A stretch of DNA of 64,000 nt. Source: Anaerobacillus isosaccharinicus (GTDB lineage Bacteria; Bacillota; Bacilli; Bacillales; Anaerobacillaceae). Each line of letters starts with the position of its first letter. Positions within the stretch are counted from its first letter, which is position 1. The notes under the pieces were generated by a model. It made no database searches. It was not told the DNA's origin and was given only the letters and a program-made list of their open reading frames with translations. A program made the translations under genes and the position numbers. Below are positions 19,226-29,835 of the stretch, in pieces. Where the stretch lies: positions 1,416,164 through 1,480,163 of the forward strand of contig NZ_CP063356.1 of NCBI RefSeq assembly GCF_001866075.3. Reading direction: 5' to 3'.

Positions 19226-20086
19226 TTATTTCTTTTTTGGGATTTTAATCGTGAATTGATAATAGTCTTCATGATCTTCTTCATCGGTATCAATAGAAAG
19301 ACCACTTTTGATAACCATATCAACAGATTGACGAATTGTATTCATCGCTAAACGCATATCTCTTGAAAATGCTTTTCTTTGCGGTTTTTTCTTTTTGATT
19401 GGTCCTTCTAAGAACTTCTTAATAAGTTCTTCGGTTTGTTTCACATTTAGTCCTTTTTCAATAACTTCCGTAAGAAGTTTTTCTTGAACCTCTTCATCTT
19501 TTACAGATAGAAGTGCTCTAGCATGACGTTCTGTAATCACTCGATTTAATATAGCTTCCTGTACCTTTTCCGGTAACTGTAATAGCCGAAGTTTATTTGC
19601 GATTGTGGACTGCCCTTTTCCAAGGCGTTGCGCTAAACTTTCTTGTGTTAAACCATGTAACTCTAATAATTTAGCATAGGCAACAGCTTCTTCAATCGCT
19701 GTTAAACCTTCACGTTGCAAATTTTCAATTAAAGCAACAGAAGCAGTTTGGGAATCATTAAATTCCTTCACAATTGCCGGAATATGCTCCCAACCTAATT
19801 TCGTCACTGCTCTCCAGCGGCGTTCCCCAGCAATGATCTCAAATCTACCATCACGCTCACGGACAACGATTGGTTGAATAACACCATGGGTACGAATCGT
19901 TTGTGCTAATTCATCAATACGTTCATCAACAAAAACAGTACGGGGCTGAAAACGATTTGGTACTATATCCTTAATAGGTAATTGTTTTACTTCTTCGTTC
20001 TCCCTAATTTCCTCAACTTTTTCTACTTCTTCAATTATTTCTTCGCTCTTTTCATTAAAACCGAACAGGCGTGAAAACGGCTTCAT
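19226..20086 (-). CDS. noc: Nucleoid occlusion protein Noc
   Basis: ParB paralogue that binds NBS sites and, with CTP, spreads and tethers DNA to the membrane to keep FtsZ off the nucleoid. The N-terminal [10 protein letters not shown] is the amphipathic membrane helix; [11 protein letters not shown] and [12 protein letters not shown] form the CTP pocket; helix-turn-helix at about residues 145-175 ([20 protein letters not shown]). 286 aa (283 in B. subtilis). AGGGTGGTG ribosome site. Distinguished from spo0J by the N-terminal helix and its place beside rsmG. Confidence 0.95.
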   Translation of the reverse strand: MKPFSRLFGFNEKSEEIIEEVEKVEEIRENEEVKQLPIKDIVPNRFQPRTVFVDERIDELAQTIRTHGVIQPIVVRERDGRFEIIAGERRWRAVTKLGWEHIPAIVKEFNDSQTASVALIENLQREGLTAIEEAVAYAKLLELHGLTQESLAQRLGKGQSTIANKLRLLQLPEKVQEAILNRVITERHARALLSVKDEEVQEKLLTEVIEKGLNVKQTEELIKKFLEGPIKKKKPQRKAFSRDMRLAMNTIRQSVDMVIKSGLSIDTDEEDHEDYYQFTIKIPKKK

Positions 20087-20180
20087 CGCGACACCACCCT
20101 CTGAAAACTACCTTCCTAACATATTTCTACATTGATATTAGAAAGTCCTTCTTTAATAATAACATTATAAACAATAAAAA

Positions 20181-20196
20181 TGTTTCACGTGAAACA
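20181..20196. other. parS site upstream of noc
   Basis: Second perfect TGTTTCACGTGAAACA, flanked by A-run and T-run that extend the dyad to about 26 bp. It lies in the noc promoter region, about 95 bp before the noc start, so ParB spreading could influence noc transcription. Confidence 0.97.
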
Positions 20197-20283
20197 TTTT
20201 TATTATGAATAAATCAAATAAGTCTATTAGACTAGCAAATTCAAAGATCAGTCAGATGTAACCAACAAATTTACTCTCCTAAA

Positions 20284-20309
20284 GAAGCTAACGATTAGTA
20301 GTTAGCTTC
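20284..20309 (-). terminator. Hairpin after rsmG
   Basis: GAAGCTAAC, 8-nt loop, GTTAGCTTC, a perfect 9-bp stem, followed on the minus strand only by TTTAGG. A weak terminator or mRNA-end structure. Confidence 0.55.
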
Positions 20310-20327
20310 CTAAAGAATTTCAAATTT

Positions 20328-21041
20328 TTATAACGGTTGTTTATTTGGAGTTCCTGGCTTTCTTGGATACGTATTTGGTGTTTTCTTGCGTTTTTCGATA
20401 AATACAAAATGTCTTGTACTCTCTTCAACGGGTAATAATAAACTTTCGTTTCTAACAACGTGTCCTCCAAGAGTAGCAATCGCTTTTTTACTATCTGCAA
20501 TTTCATTAACTACTTCCGGACCTTTCATTGCTAGGAACAAGCCGCCTACTTTCACTAAAGGCAAACAAAGTTCTGCTAAAACAGGCATTCTTGCTACAGC
20601 CCTAGCTATGACAAAATCATAATTTTCACGATGTTCTTTTTTCTTAGCAAACGATTCAGCACGATCATGAAAAAATGCTACCTTTTCTAACTTTAACATT
20701 GAAGCTAAATGTTGTAAAAAAGAAATTCGCTTGTTCAAAGAATCGACAATTGTTACGTTTAAGTGAGGAAAACAAATTTTTATGGGAATACTTGGAAATC
20801 CAGCTCCAGCACCTACATCAACTAGACGTAACGGCTTTGTGAAATCATGAAAAAAAGCTGCACTAATTGAATCATAAAAATGTTTTAAATACACCGCTTC
20901 TTCATCGGTAATCGCTGTTAAATTCATTTTATTATTCCACTCAACTAATTCACGAAAATATAACTCAAATTGTTGCATTTGCGTTTCATTAAGAACAATA
21001 CCTTTTTCTGCTAAGCTAGAATGAAACTCTGTCTTATTCAT
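20328..21041 (-). CDS. rsmG: 16S rRNA (guanine527-N7)-methyltransferase RsmG
   Basis: Methylates G527 of 16S rRNA using SAM; loss gives low-level streptomycin resistance in known species. The SAM-binding motif [16 protein letters not shown] is near residue 72, and [16 protein letters not shown] follows. 237 aa (239 in B. subtilis). ATG 21041 overlaps the mnmG stop and follows AAAGTGG. The C-terminus, after [14 protein letters not shown], is the standard end. Confidence 0.96.
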   Translation of the reverse strand: MNKTEFHSSLAEKGIVLNETQMQQFELYFRELVEWNNKMNLTAITDEEAVYLKHFYDSISAAFFHDFTKPLRLVDVGAGAGFPSIPIKICFPHLNVTIVDSLNKRISFLQHLASMLKLEKVAFFHDRAESFAKKKEHRENYDFVIARAVARMPVLAELCLPLVKVGGLFLAMKGPEVVNEIADSKKAIATLGGHVVRNESLLLPVEESTRHFVFIEKRKKTPNTYPRKPGTPNKQPL

Positions 21042-22938
21042 CTGTACCACTTTCTTTCGTTCTTTTTAATTTACCTTGCTCTAAATAGACTAATAAAATT
21101 GATACATCAGCAGGATTAACACCTGAAACCCTTGAAGCCTGACCAACAGAAAGCGGTCTTACTTCACTTAGTTTTTGACGAGCCTCTGTTGCCAGTCCAG
21201 AAATTGCATGATAATCAAGATTTTCAGGGATCTTTTTATCATCCATTTTCTTCATTTTTTCAACTTGTTGATACTGCTTTTCAATATATCCAGCATACTT
21301 AATTTGAATTTCTACTTGTTCAGCCACTTCAGCTGAAACTTCTTCATCACTAGGGAAAAGCTTCGCAATAAATTGATACGTAATTTCAGGACGCTTTAAT
21401 AGTACAGATGCTTTATAACCATCTTGTAATGGTGAAGATCCAATTTCAGCAAGTAATGACTGCACTTCACTAGTCGGCCTAATCATCGTTTGTTCTAATC
21501 GCTCAATTTCCTTTCTAACTTGGTCTTGTTTTGCGACAAAACGCTGGTAACGTTCCTCAGGAATAAGGCCGACCTTATATCCAATTTCTGTAAGTCTTAG
21601 ATCAGCATTGTCATGACGCAGCACTAACCGATGCTCCGCTCTTGAAGTAAGCAACCGATAAGGTTCATTCGTTCCTTTTGTTACTAAATCATCTACTAAA
21701 ACACCAATATATGCTTCTGAACGATCAAGAATAATCGGCTCGCGGTTAGATGCTTTTAGCGCTGCATTAATCCCTGCAAAAATCCCTTGCCCTGCAGCCT
21801 CTTCATAGCCTGATGTTCCATTAATTTGACCTGCTGTAAAAAGGTTTTGAACTAATTTTGTTTCAAGAGTTGGCCAAAGTTGCGTTGGTACGACTGCATC
21901 ATACTCAATGGCATACCCTGGACGCATCATTTTTACATTTTCTAACCCTTTAATTGTTTTTAACATTTCTAGCTGCACTTCTTCTGGCAAGCTTGTTGAA
22001 AATCCTTGGACATAAACTTCAGACGTATTTTTCCCTTCAGGTTCTAGAAAAATTTGGTGTCTAGGCTTATCACTAAAACGAACAATTTTATCCTCAATTG
22101 ACGGACAATATCTTGGACCAGTTCCTTCTATTACTCCTGAATACATAGGCGAACGGTGCAAATTAGCATTTATAATTCCGTGTGTTTCCTCTGTCGTATA
22201 CGTTAACCAACAAGGTAATTGATCTACGACATTAAATTCTTTCGTTTCATATGAAAAAGCTCTTGGTTCATCATCTCCAGGTTGAATTTCGGTCACGCTA
22301 TAATCAATAGTATCTCCTTGAACACGTGGAGGAGTTCCTGTTTTAAATCTAACTAACTGAAAGCCATGATTAAGTAAATCATACGCTAAATTAACAGAAG
22401 GCTGTTGATTGTTTGGTCCACTTTCATAAGCTAAGTCACCAAGTATGACTTTTCCTCGTAAATAAGTACCGGTTGTAATAATGACTGTCTTAGCTTTATA
22501 AGTTGCACCAGTATTAGTAACAACACCGCGGCAAAGTCCATCTTCAACAATTAGTTTTTCAACCATTCCTTGACGTAACAATAAATTCTCTTGCTCTTCG
22601 ATTGTCTTTTTCATTTCATGTTGATATAAATATTTATCGGCCTGAGCACGCAGCGCCCGGACTGCTGGCCCCTTTGCAGTGTTTAACATTCTCATTTGAA
22701 TATGGGTTTTATCAATATTCCTTCCCATTTCGCCACCAAGAGCATCTATTTCTCTAACAACTATCCCTTTTGCAGGACCACCTACAGAAGGATTACAAGG
22801 CATATAAGCAACTGCATCTAAATTTAACGTTAACATTAACGTGTTAGCACCCATTCGTGCCGCAGCTAAGCCCGCCTCTACCCCTGCATGCCCAGCCCCA
22901 ACAACGATAACATCAAACTCACCAGCATGATATTCCAT
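21034..22938 (-). CDS. mnmG: tRNA uridine-34 5-carboxymethylaminomethyl modification enzyme MnmG (GidA)
   Basis: FAD protein that, with MnmE, installs the cmnm5 group on wobble U34. Dinucleotide motif [14 protein letters not shown] at residue 10, the GidA signature [19 protein letters not shown], and the C-terminal helical domain that contacts MnmE. 634 aa (628 in B. subtilis). GAGGAGG ribosome site. Order mnmE-mnmG-rsmG is standard, but here family A element A4 fills the mnmE-mnmG gap. Confidence 0.97.
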   Translation of the reverse strand: MEYHAGEFDVIVVGAGHAGVEAGLAAARMGANTLMLTLNLDAVAYMPCNPSVGGPAKGIVVREIDALGGEMGRNIDKTHIQMRMLNTAKGPAVRALRAQADKYLYQHEMKKTIEEQENLLLRQGMVEKLIVEDGLCRGVVTNTGATYKAKTVIITTGTYLRGKVILGDLAYESGPNNQQPSVNLAYDLLNHGFQLVRFKTGTPPRVQGDTIDYSVTEIQPGDDEPRAFSYETKEFNVVDQLPCWLTYTTEETHGIINANLHRSPMYSGVIEGTGPRYCPSIEDKIVRFSDKPRHQIFLEPEGKNTSEVYVQGFSTSLPEEVQLEMLKTIKGLENVKMMRPGYAIEYDAVVPTQLWPTLETKLVQNLFTAGQINGTSGYEEAAGQGIFAGINAALKASNREPIILDRSEAYIGVLVDDLVTKGTNEPYRLLTSRAEHRLVLRHDNADLRLTEIGYKVGLIPEERYQRFVAKQDQVRKEIERLEQTMIRPTSEVQSLLAEIGSSPLQDGYKASVLLKRPEITYQFIAKLFPSDEEVSAEVAEQVEIQIKYAGYIEKQYQQVEKMKKMDDKKIPENLDYHAISGLATEARQKLSEVRPLSVGQASRVSGVNPADVSILLVYLEQGKLKRTKESGTDE

Positions 22939-22958
22939 TAAAATTCCTCCTCTACTTC

Positions 22959-23057
22959 ATTGTAAAATGTAGAATTTAGAATGTAGAATTAGTCGAGGGG
23001 AAAGCTTCGAAGCAACACTCACAACATTCTTCATTTTAAATTTTACATTCTACATTT
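22959..23057. repeat. Family A element, copy A4 (mnmE-mnmG spacer)
   Basis: Left heptads TGTAAAA, TGTAGAA, TTTAGAA, TGTAGAA; core AAGCTTCGAAGC; right heptads TTCTTCA, TTTTAAA, TTTTACA, TTCTACA. The right end meets the mnmE stop codon (23056-23058). Confidence 0.88.
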
Positions 23058-24432
23058 ATTTCCCTAAACAAAACTGTGAAAAAAGTTGATCGATTAGGCT
23101 TTCTGAAACGGTATCTCCGTTGATTTCACCTAATAGTTCCCATGTTCTTGTTATATCTATTTGAACCATATCAATAGGTACTGCTGAATGCAGCGCCATA
23201 ATCGCTTCATCAATCGTTCCTAGCGCTTGATGTAGTAAACCTATATGCCTAGAATTTGATACATACGTTAAGTCGCCACCTTCAATATTACCCTGGAAGA
23301 AAAGTTTTGAGATGGCATCTTCTAACTCATCAATGCCTTCATCTTCTATTAAAGATGTCGTAACAACGGGTCTTCCTTTTGCTAACACCTTAACTTTCTC
23401 TAAATCAATTTTCTTAGCTACATCAGTTTTATTGACGATAATGATTGCATCCATGTTTTCAATAATTTCAAATAAGCTCTCATCTTCTTTTGTTAATACT
23501 TCACCGTAATTCAAGACAAGTAAAACGAGTTCTGCTTCTTTAACTACTTTCCTTGATCGTTCAACACCAATTTTTTCAACAATATCTTCTGTTTCTCTAA
23601 TACCAGCAGTGTCTAACAATCGTAGCGGAACACCTCTAACATTAACATATTCCTCAATAACATCCCTTGTTGTACCTGGTATATCTGTCACAATCGCTTT
23701 CGCTTCATGAACTAAGCTATTTAATAATGAGGATTTTCCGACATTCGGTCTTCCAATAATAACTGTTGAAAGCCCTTCTCGTAATATTTTCCCTTGTTGG
23801 GCCGTGTTAAGAATTTTTTCTATTTCACCCTTAACATACTGTGCTTTCTCTAAAAGAAGGTTAGTCGTCATTTCCTCAGCATCGTATTCTGGATAATCAA
23901 TATTTACCTCAACGTGAGCAACCGTCTCTAGTAACGCTTGTCTTAGCTTCTGAACTTTTTTTGATAATCTTCCTTCGACTTGGCCAATAGCAACGTTCAT
24001 TGCCTTGTCTGTTTTAGCACGAATCAAATCAATAACACCTTCTGCTTGAGACAAATCAATTCGACCATTTAGAAAAGCCCGTTTTGTGAACTCACCTGGT
24101 TCAGCTAGACGAACACCCGACTGCAACACTTGTTGCAAGACGCGATTAACAGAAACTAAGCCACCATGACAGTTAATTTCAACAATGTCTTCCCTTGTAA
24201 ATGTTCTTGGAGCCTTTAAAACTGAAACCATTACTTCATCTATAACTTGCTCTGAATTTTTTTCAATAATATAGCCGTAGTGGATCGTATGACTTTCCAC
24301 CTCTAATAAAGATTTTCTACCTTTATAAATTTTATTAACCGCAGCAACTGCATCGTCTCCACTTACTCGAACAATAGCAATAGCACCTTCCCCCATCGCA
24401 GTGGAAATTGCGGCAATTGTATCAAATTCCAT
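23056..24432 (-). CDS. mnmE: tRNA modification GTPase MnmE (TrmE)
   Basis: Dimeric GTPase partner of MnmG. N-terminal formyl-THF-binding domain (residues 1-118), helical domain, and an inserted G domain with [14 protein letters not shown] near 225, [16 protein letters not shown] and NKTD. The C-terminal FCLGK supplies the conserved Cys. 458 aa (459 in B. subtilis). ATG 24432 has AAGAGGTG 9 nt upstream; an in-frame GTG at 24444 overlaps that site. Confidence 0.97.
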   Translation of the reverse strand: MEFDTIAAISTAMGEGAIAIVRVSGDDAVAAVNKIYKGRKSLLEVESHTIHYGYIIEKNSEQVIDEVMVSVLKAPRTFTREDIVEINCHGGLVSVNRVLQQVLQSGVRLAEPGEFTKRAFLNGRIDLSQAEGVIDLIRAKTDKAMNVAIGQVEGRLSKKVQKLRQALLETVAHVEVNIDYPEYDAEEMTTNLLLEKAQYVKGEIEKILNTAQQGKILREGLSTVIIGRPNVGKSSLLNSLVHEAKAIVTDIPGTTRDVIEEYVNVRGVPLRLLDTAGIRETEDIVEKIGVERSRKVVKEAELVLLVLNYGEVLTKEDESLFEIIENMDAIIIVNKTDVAKKIDLEKVKVLAKGRPVVTTSLIEDEGIDELEDAISKLFFQGNIEGGDLTYVSNSRHIGLLHQALGTIDEAIMALHSAVPIDMVQIDITRTWELLGEINGDTVSESLIDQLFSQFCLGK

Positions 24433-24454
24433 CTTCTTCTTCACCTCTTAATAG

Positions 24455-24492
24455 AAAAGCATAGAGCGCCGCATAGCGGCGACAAGCAAATA
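24455..24492 (-). repeat. Family B repeat fragment, copy B2
   Basis: GAAAAGCATAGAGCGCCGC, ATAGCGGCGACAAGCAAAT. Matches the right end of family B; directly upstream of mnmE. Confidence 0.65.
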
Positions 24493-24701
24493 ATATTATT
24501 GTATTTCTTTATAGAAAATCCTACTGTCCCTAACTAACAAGAATACCACAGTCTCTCTTTAATAAAAAGATTTTCCAACTACTCTATTCAACTATTGTTT
24601 CCGTTTTTCACTATTATCAACCGTAAAACTATCCACAACCCTTTTTTCTTATTTTTTTCTTTTAAAAACATTTCTATTTTTCCACATGTTAATAACCGAT
24701 T
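24493..24701. other. AT-rich non-coding stretch upstream of mnmE
   Basis: No open frame or RNA gene recognised. It contains CTATCCACA at about 24628, one mismatch from a DnaA box, and TTTTCCACATG further on. Presumably holds the mnmE promoter, which I could not place with confidence. Confidence 0.4.
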
Positions 24702-24795
24702 TAAAATGCAAAATGTAGAATATAGAATTACTTGTGGGTAAATTCTACGAAGCTTTTCAAAAACATTTTACATTCTAAATTCTATATTCTACATT
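24702..24795. repeat. Family A element, copy A5 (jag-mnmE spacer)
   Basis: Left heptads TGCAAAA, TGTAGAA, TATAGAA; core TCTACGAAGC; right heptads TTTTACA, TTCTAAA, TTCTATA, TTCTACA. The rare unit TATAGAA occurs in both arms in complementary form, so the palindrome is preserved despite the variant. Confidence 0.87.
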
Positions 24796-24841
24796 AAAAA
24801 AAAGCCTACATCAGTGTTTTCACACTAGCATAGGCTTTTTT
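24796..24841 (-). terminator. Terminator of the rnpA-yidD-yidC-jag operon
   Basis: Minus-strand AAAAAAGCCTA, inner stem AGTGTGAAAACACT, TAGGCTTTTTTTT; strong, starting 10 nt after the jag stop. Confidence 0.9.
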
Positions 24842-24851
24842 GTCATTTTAT

Positions 24852-25475
24852 TTACTTGCTGGCTGGAGCAACAACGATTCTACGGTTAGGTTCAACACCT
24901 TCGGAATACGTTTTGACTCCTTTAATTTCTTGTAGTGCTGTATGAATAATTTTTCTTTCTAACGCATTCATCGGTTCTAAAATAACTTCTTTTCTCGTTC
25001 TAACTGCTTTAGTACCTAGACGTTTCGCCAATTGCTCAAGGGATTCCTTACGACGATCTCGGTAATTTTCAGCATCTAAAACGATTCGCATATATTGTTC
25101 TGATGAACGGTTTGCTACTAGATTAACTAAATATTGAAGTGAATCGAGGGTTTGCCCTCTCTTACCGATAAGCATTCCGATGCCTTCTCCGCTAAGATTC
25201 AATAGTAAACCATCTTTCGTTTCAACTTTATTTATCTCTATAGAAACACCCATATTTTTTGTAACATCTTGAAGGAAGTTAATTGCTTCATCTGCTGCAT
25301 CAGGTTTAATCTCAACTTCAACGACTGCTGGTTTTACACCAATTAAGCCTAAAAATCCCTTTTGAGGTTCTTCTACAATTTTAATTGAGACTCTTTCTCT
25401 CGTTGTATTTAATTGCTTTATAGCAGATTGGACAGCTTCATCAACGGTTTTCCCTGAAACAGTTATCTTTTTCAC
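24852..25475 (-). CDS. jag: RNA-binding protein Jag / KhpB (SpoIIIJ-associated)
   Basis: RNA-binding protein genetically linked to YidC, with roles in cell-wall growth in related Firmicutes. N-terminal Jag domain (1-52; [14 protein letters not shown]), KH domain (about 75-150) with [17 protein letters not shown], and an R3H domain (about 150-207) with [13 protein letters not shown] and [10 protein letters not shown]. 207 aa (208 in B. subtilis). GTG start at 25475 overlaps the yidC stop by 4 nt (GTGA), implying coupling. Confidence 0.95.
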   Translation of the reverse strand: MKKITVSGKTVDEAVQSAIKQLNTTRERVSIKIVEEPQKGFLGLIGVKPAVVEVEIKPDAADEAINFLQDVTKNMGVSIEINKVETKDGLLLNLSGEGIGMLIGKRGQTLDSLQYLVNLVANRSSEQYMRIVLDAENYRDRRKESLEQLAKRLGTKAVRTRKEVILEPMNALERKIIHTALQEIKGVKTYSEGVEPNRRIVVAPASK

Positions 25476-26245
25476 TTTTTTGCTCCCCCTGGTTTAGCAT
25501 CGCCATTCGCTTTGCCTACATTTGGTCCAGTAATAAAGTAAGTTTGTACAATCATGAAAATGTTACCTACTACCCAATACAACGCAAGCGCTGATGGGAA
25601 AAAGGCAGCAAACGCAATAATCATTACCGGCATAATATAAAGTAATGCTTTCATTTGCGGATTATCAGTAATCATCATCATCTTCTGTTGAATATATGTT
25701 GTAGCCCCTGCTACAAGCGGTAAAATATAAAATGGATCTGGTAACCCTAAATCAAACCATAAAAATGTATGTGTTTTAATTTCACCTGTTCGAATAATCG
25801 CATGATAAAATGCAAACAAAATTGGCATTTGAACAAAGATTGGTAAACACCCTGCTAGTGGATTAACTTGATGCTCTTGAAATAACTTCATTGTTTCTTG
25901 TTGCAGCTTTTGTTGTGTTTTTTGATCTTTCGCACTATATTTCTCTTTTAATTTCGCCATTTCAGGTTGTAATGCCTGCATCGCTTTTGAACTTTTCGTT
26001 TGTTTAATCATTAACGGTAATAGAACAATACGGATAATAATTGTAACAAAAATAATCGATAATCCATAACTTTCATTAAAAAAAGTAGCAACTTCTATAA
26101 TGAACCAGGATAATGGATAAACAAAATAACTCTCCCAAATACCCTCTTTATTCTCTGCAGTGATAGGAACCTCAAGATTTCCACACCCTACTGCTAGTAG
26201 AACAAAAACCAGTAGCATTGCTAATAACCATAACTTTTTCTTCAC
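25472..26245 (-). CDS. yidC: Membrane protein insertase YidC / SpoIIIJ (lipoprotein)
   Basis: Inserts proteins into the membrane alone or with Sec. A lipoprotein signal with lipobox LAVGC gives the acylated N-terminus; five membrane segments follow, with the conserved Arg in [14 protein letters not shown] and [15 protein letters not shown] near the end. 257 aa, close to B. subtilis SpoIIIJ (261). I start at GTG 26245 with GGAGG upstream at good spacing; a frame from 26269 adds eight residues that encode the ribosome site itself. Confidence 0.95.
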   Translation of the reverse strand: MKKKLWLLAMLLVFVLLAVGCGNLEVPITAENKEGIWESYFVYPLSWFIIEVATFFNESYGLSIIFVTIIIRIVLLPLMIKQTKSSKAMQALQPEMAKLKEKYSAKDQKTQQKLQQETMKLFQEHQVNPLAGCLPIFVQMPILFAFYHAIIRTGEIKTHTFLWFDLGLPDPFYILPLVAGATTYIQQKMMMITDNPQMKALLYIMPVMIIAFAAFFPSALALYWVVGNIFMIVQTYFITGPNVGKANGDAKPGGAKK

Positions 26246-26348
26246 CAATACTTCCTCCCTGCACTCCAACGAATTTCTGTATAATAAAAATAGACACAGT
26301 AATACCTCTAACTTTAAAGATAACGCATATTATAGTAATAATACAAGC

Positions 26349-26612
26349 CTAGTTAAGTTTATTATGACTGTTACTACTTAAGTCTTCTTTTTTCTCCGGA
26401 ACTAAATCAATGCCCCCTGGATGAAAGGGATGACATTTTAATAAACGTTTCACAGTTAACCAACTTCCTTTTATAGGGCCATAGCTTTTGATTGCTTCTA
26501 AACCATAATGAGAGCAAGTTGGATAAAAACGGCAAGTTGGAGGTGTAAATCTTGAAATATACCTTTGATAAAAGAGAATAATCCCAATTAACATACCTTT
26601 AATATACTTCAA
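26349..26612 (-). CDS. yidD: Membrane protein insertion efficiency factor YidD
   Basis: Small Cys-rich membrane-associated protein that assists insertion. The family block [20 protein letters not shown] (residues 17-36) and [16 protein letters not shown] are both present. 87 aa. TTG start at 26612, with the GGTGAG site inside the end of rnpA. B. subtilis carries its copy (ytjA) elsewhere, so the rnpA-yidD-yidC order here keeps the arrangement common in other bacteria. Confidence 0.93.
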   Translation of the reverse strand: MKYIKGMLIGIILFYQRYISRFTPPTCRFYPTCSHYGLEAIKSYGPIKGSWLTVKRLLKCHPFHPGGIDLVPEKKEDLSSNSHNKLN

Positions 26613-26615
26613 AAT

Positions 26616-26966
26616 TTACTCACCTTTCTTTTTAAAAGCAAAGCTACGATAAAAAACGTGAGAAATGCTTTTTTTCATTTCATGAAAGTCCATTTCAACA
26701 CAAGGTTTCCTAGCAATAAGAAGATAATCATAGGATTGTTTCAGCTCATCACTAAGTTGAAAAACAGCTTCTCTCATTAACCTCTTTATACGATTTCGTA
26801 CAACTGCATTCCCAAGCTTTTTACTAACGGATACACCTAACCTTAAATGATTTTGCTCCTTTTTTTCAAGCATATATAGAACAAACTGCTTGTTAGCAAC
26901 AGACTTCCCCTCTTTAAAGATCAGAGATATGTCATCATTTTTTTTAACACGATATTCCTTTTTCAA
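26616..26966 (-). CDS. rnpA: Ribonuclease P protein component
   Basis: Protein subunit that helps the RNA subunit process tRNA 5' ends. The RNR motif is clear: LGNAVVRNRIKRLMREA at about residues 50-66. 116 aa, the B. subtilis length. TTG start at 26966 with GAGGTG 6 nt upstream; an overlapping ATG at 26970 is out of frame. Unusually, it is not directly behind rpmH: a terminator and repeats lie between, so it should have its own promoter, which I could not locate. Confidence 0.96.
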   Translation of the reverse strand: MKKEYRVKKNDDISLIFKEGKSVANKQFVLYMLEKKEQNHLRLGVSVSKKLGNAVVRNRIKRLMREAVFQLSDELKQSYDYLLIARKPCVEMDFHEMKKSISHVFYRSFAFKKKGE

Positions 26967-26980
26967 CCATTACACCTCAA

Positions 26981-27220
26981 TGTAAAAGTGGAAGCGCCCC
27001 ACTAAGCCCCGACAAGCAAATGTTCTGAAGCTACTTCTTGAATAATCTTCTTCGCAAGCTTTGCGACGAGTAATCGCAGGAGCAGGGAGAACGATTTTCA
27101 AGTTCACGGATCAGTTTTGACCTCGAGGGGCTGGGCGCTGCAACTAGATAATGTAAAAGTGGAAGCGCCCCGCTTAGCCCCTCGAGAGACTGGGCACTGC
27201 AACTAGATAATAGAAAAGCA
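26981..27220 (-). repeat. Family B composite copy B3 with a family C-like centre, plus a second short copy
   Basis: In reverse orientation: right end GAAGCGCCCC...CCCCGACAAGCAAATG (26985-27029), a centre related to rRNA-spacer element C (27031-27104, sharing GCTCCTGCG and CGTCGCAAAGC on the minus strand), and left end GACCTCGAGGGGCTGGGCGC...CTAGATA (27119-27150). A shorter tandem unit follows (27151-27220). No coding content. It occupies the rpmH-rnpA gap. Confidence 0.7.
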
Positions 27221-27354
27221 CATGGCGCTTATTCCAAATTTAAAACGTTTTCGAAGTTACTTTAAAAAAGTTAAATTATATTCTCATCATATCAAAAACG
27301 GAGATTTCTAAACATAAATTACACGTATTTTTCATTAACAAAAACATTATGTAG

Positions 27355-27396
27355 AAAAACCTGGCTAATCATCTTCAATAAATAGCCAGGTTTTTT
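27355..27396. terminator. Terminator between rpmH and rnpA (works on both strands by sequence)
   Basis: AAAAACCTGGCTA, loop, TAGCCAGGTTTTTT. On the minus strand it ends rpmH, cutting it from rnpA. Confidence 0.9.
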
Positions 27397-27433
27397 AAAA
27401 GTACTAGAAAAAAAGACCACTGACAACAGTGGC

Positions 27434-27571
27434 CTATGCAGACAATACTTTTCTTCCTTTACGACGACGGCGTGCTAATACTTTACGGCCATTCGCAGTA
27501 GCCATTCTTGCACGGAAACCGTGTACTTTTTTACGTTTACGATTATTTGGTTGGAAAGTTGGTTTTCCCAT
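27434..27571 (-). CDS. rpmH: 50S ribosomal protein L34
   Basis: A 45-codon gene translated by hand: [14 protein letters not shown]..., VHGFRARM, ending [12 protein letters not shown], all L34 hallmarks. One residue longer than the common 44 because it opens MGKPTF instead of MKRTF. ATG 27571 with GGGAGGTG upstream. A terminator follows 38 nt after the stop, so rpmH appears monocistronic here. Confidence 0.97.
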   Translation of the reverse strand: MGKPTFQPNNRKRKKVHGFRARMATANGRKVLARRRRKGRKVLSA

Positions 27572-27617
27572 TTATTACACCTCCCTGAGGAAATACTCGA
27601 TTAAGACAGTCTTGTAA

Positions 27618-27647
27618 ATTATAAGGACAATACACCCAAATTGTCAA
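27618..27647 (-). promoter_or_regulatory. Promoter of rpmH
   Basis: Minus strand: -35 TTGACA (27642-27647), 18-bp spacer, -10 TATAAT (27618-27623), both consensus. Confidence 0.88.
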
Positions 27648-27844
27648 GTCGTCTTTATAAAAATAATAAAATTTCTAAATTACTTCTAATTTATAGTAGC
27701 AATTTTCTACTTCAACTTTTTTAAAATTTACTTCTAAACATTAAGCATAAGAAAATCCTTGAGATCCAGGACTCAAATTTCTACATATTTCGTTATTACC
27801 TTCTATATCGTTTTACAACCTCATAATATCGACTCTTAAAATCA

Positions 27845-28107
27845 TGTGGATAACTTTTCCGACATTTTTTTCACTTCTTCCTCACTTATTGACACGTTTC
27901 ACACAGTATCTTGTGTTGTGGACAACCTTTGAACACAAGGTGTAGTTAGATGTGGATAAGTATCCTAAAACCATTGCACACCAATGGTTTTTCTGATATT
28001 ATAATTATGTTTTCACCCGTGGATATTCTTTCTGTCCTATTATATTGTCCACACCCTGTGGGTAAAATTGTGGACATTTCCCCTTTGGTGTTTATTGGTT
28101 GTCCACA
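27845..28107. other. oriC, upstream DnaA-box cluster
   Basis: Boxes seen: TGTGGATAA at 27845 and 27951; TGTGGACAA at 27917; TTGTCCACA at 28045 and 28099; TGTGGGTAA at 28057; TGTGGACAT at 28069; and a weaker CGTGGATAT near 28018. This matches the incAB-type region between rpmH and dnaA in B. subtilis. The flanks (27648-27844 and 28108-28307) are AT-rich with no gene; the dnaA 5' region lies there. The boxes may also serve dnaA autoregulation. Confidence 0.88.
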
Positions 28108-28307
28108 ATGTTGTATATAGGCTTGTATTCTACACTATTCTACTATATTATATATATTTCCACATCCTTTGTTGATTTATTTTTATGCAATGTTATTCAA
28201 TCGGGTTGTACATAAGTTGTACAAGCTGTTTTTTCAAGTATAAAGCTATTAAATAAGGCAAGTTTCTTGTAAAACAAATACTCATACGTAGTAATTTTTT
28301 TGAAATT

Positions 28308-28336
28308 TTGATCAAAAAGTCAGTTTTAACTATAAA
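28308..28336 (+). promoter_or_regulatory. Likely dnaA promoter
   Basis: -35 TTGATC (28308-28313), 17-bp spacer, -10 TATAAA (28331-28336), 44 bp before the dnaA start. Confidence 0.65.
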
Positions 28337-28380
28337 GATTTTACTAAAATTCGCGTTTTTCAAGGTTAGGAGGGAGCATT

Positions 28381-29733
28381 TTGCAAAATATTACTGATTT
28401 ATGGAATAAGGCGTTAGCGGAAATGGAAGCAAAAGTTAGTAAACCAAGCTTTGATACTTGGTTGAAAGCGACAAAAGCTGAAATGATCCACAATGATACA
28501 ATAACCATCACTGCTCCTAATGAATTTGCAAGAGATTGGTTAGAAAATCGGTATCTTAAATTTATTTCTGAAACGTTACAAGATATTACTGGGGCTGAAC
28601 TTAAAGTTAAAATTGTTATTCCTCAGAATATTGAGGAAGATGACGATGAAATTATTGAAAATGTTTCAAAAAAACCAGAAAAAGTTATCAGTAATCATGA
28701 AGAAACTCCGAAAAATATGCTAAATCCAAAGTATACGTTTAATACATTTGTTATTGGAGCTGGTAACCGTTTTGCCCATGCAGCTTCGCTTGCAGTAGCA
28801 GAAGCACCAGCAAAAGCATACAATCCTTTGTTTATTTATGGTGGAGTTGGGCTAGGAAAAACTCACCTTATGCATGCAATTGGCCATTATGTTATTGAAC
28901 ATAATCCTAATGCAAAGGTTGTTTATTTATCGTCAGAAAAGTTTACAAACGAGTTTATAAACTCGATTCGTGACAACAAGGCTGTGAACTTTCGCAATAA
29001 ATATCGAAATGTGGACGTGCTTTTAATTGATGATATTCAATTTTTAGCTGGAAAAGAACAAACACAAGAAGAATTTTTTCATACGTTTAATGCATTGCAT
29101 GATGACAGCAAGCAAATTGTTATTTCAAGTGATCGACCACCTAAGGAGATCCCTACTCTTGAAGACCGACTAAGATCTCGGTTTGAATGGGGTTTAATTA
29201 CGGATATTACACCTCCAGATTTAGAAACAAGAATTGCTATTTTAAGGAAAAAAGCAAAAGCAGAAAATCTAGATATACCAAATGAAGTTATGCTTTATAT
29301 TGCTAACCAAATCGATACAAATATTCGTGAATTAGAAGGAGCATTAATTCGTGTAGTAGCCTACTCGTCGCTGATTAACCAGGATATGAATGCTGATCTA
29401 GCAGCAGTAGCTCTAAAAGACATTGTTCCTAATTCAAAACCTAAAATAATTACAATAAGTGACATTCAGCGAGTTGTTGGTGATCATTTTAGTATTAAGT
29501 TAGACGACTTTAAAGCAAAAAAGCGAACGAAAAGCGTGGCTTTTCCAAGACAAGTTGCTATGTACTTATCAAGAGAACTTACTGAGTTTTCGTTACCGAA
29601 AATCGGTAGTGAATTTGGCGGCCGAGATCATACAACTGTCATGCATGCCCATGAAAAGATTACAAAACTCCTTACTTCTGATATGGAATTTCAAAAACAG
29701 ATTCAAGAAATTAAGGAACAACTTAAAATTTAA
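28381..29733 (+). CDS. dnaA: Chromosomal replication initiator DnaA
   Basis: AAA+ initiator that binds the boxes on both sides of its own gene and melts the origin. Domain I (1-85), linker domain II (about 86-113), AAA+ domain III with Walker [11 protein letters not shown] near residue 155 and [10 protein letters not shown], and domain IV with the DNA-binding signature [15 protein letters not shown]. 450 aa (446 in B. subtilis). TTG start at 28381 with AGGAGGG upstream. Confidence 0.98.
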   Translation: MQNITDLWNKALAEMEAKVSKPSFDTWLKATKAEMIHNDTITITAPNEFARDWLENRYLKFISETLQDITGAELKVKIVIPQNIEEDDDEIIENVSKKPEKVISNHEETPKNMLNPKYTFNTFVIGAGNRFAHAASLAVAEAPAKAYNPLFIYGGVGLGKTHLMHAIGHYVIEHNPNAKVVYLSSEKFTNEFINSIRDNKAVNFRNKYRNVDVLLIDDIQFLAGKEQTQEEFFHTFNALHDDSKQIVISSDRPPKEIPTLEDRLRSRFEWGLITDITPPDLETRIAILRKKAKAENLDIPNEVMLYIANQIDTNIRELEGALIRVVAYSSLINQDMNADLAAVALKDIVPNSKPKIITISDIQRVVGDHFSIKLDDFKAKKRTKSVAFPRQVAMYLSRELTEFSLPKIGSEFGGRDHTTVMHAHEKITKLLTSDMEFQKQIQEIKEQLKI

Positions 29734-29835
29734 TCTTTCTTTATTAAACTTGTGAAGGTAATTGCTAAATTGTAATTCAACCTTCTAATTTTTTTGCGGG
29801 AAATTGTTAATAACTCCATCTCACTTACGCACAGG

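Noticed and set aside
27429..27617. Plus-strand open frame of 60 codons near rpmH
   Set aside because: It is antisense to rpmH and its leader; the real gene is L34 on the minus strand.
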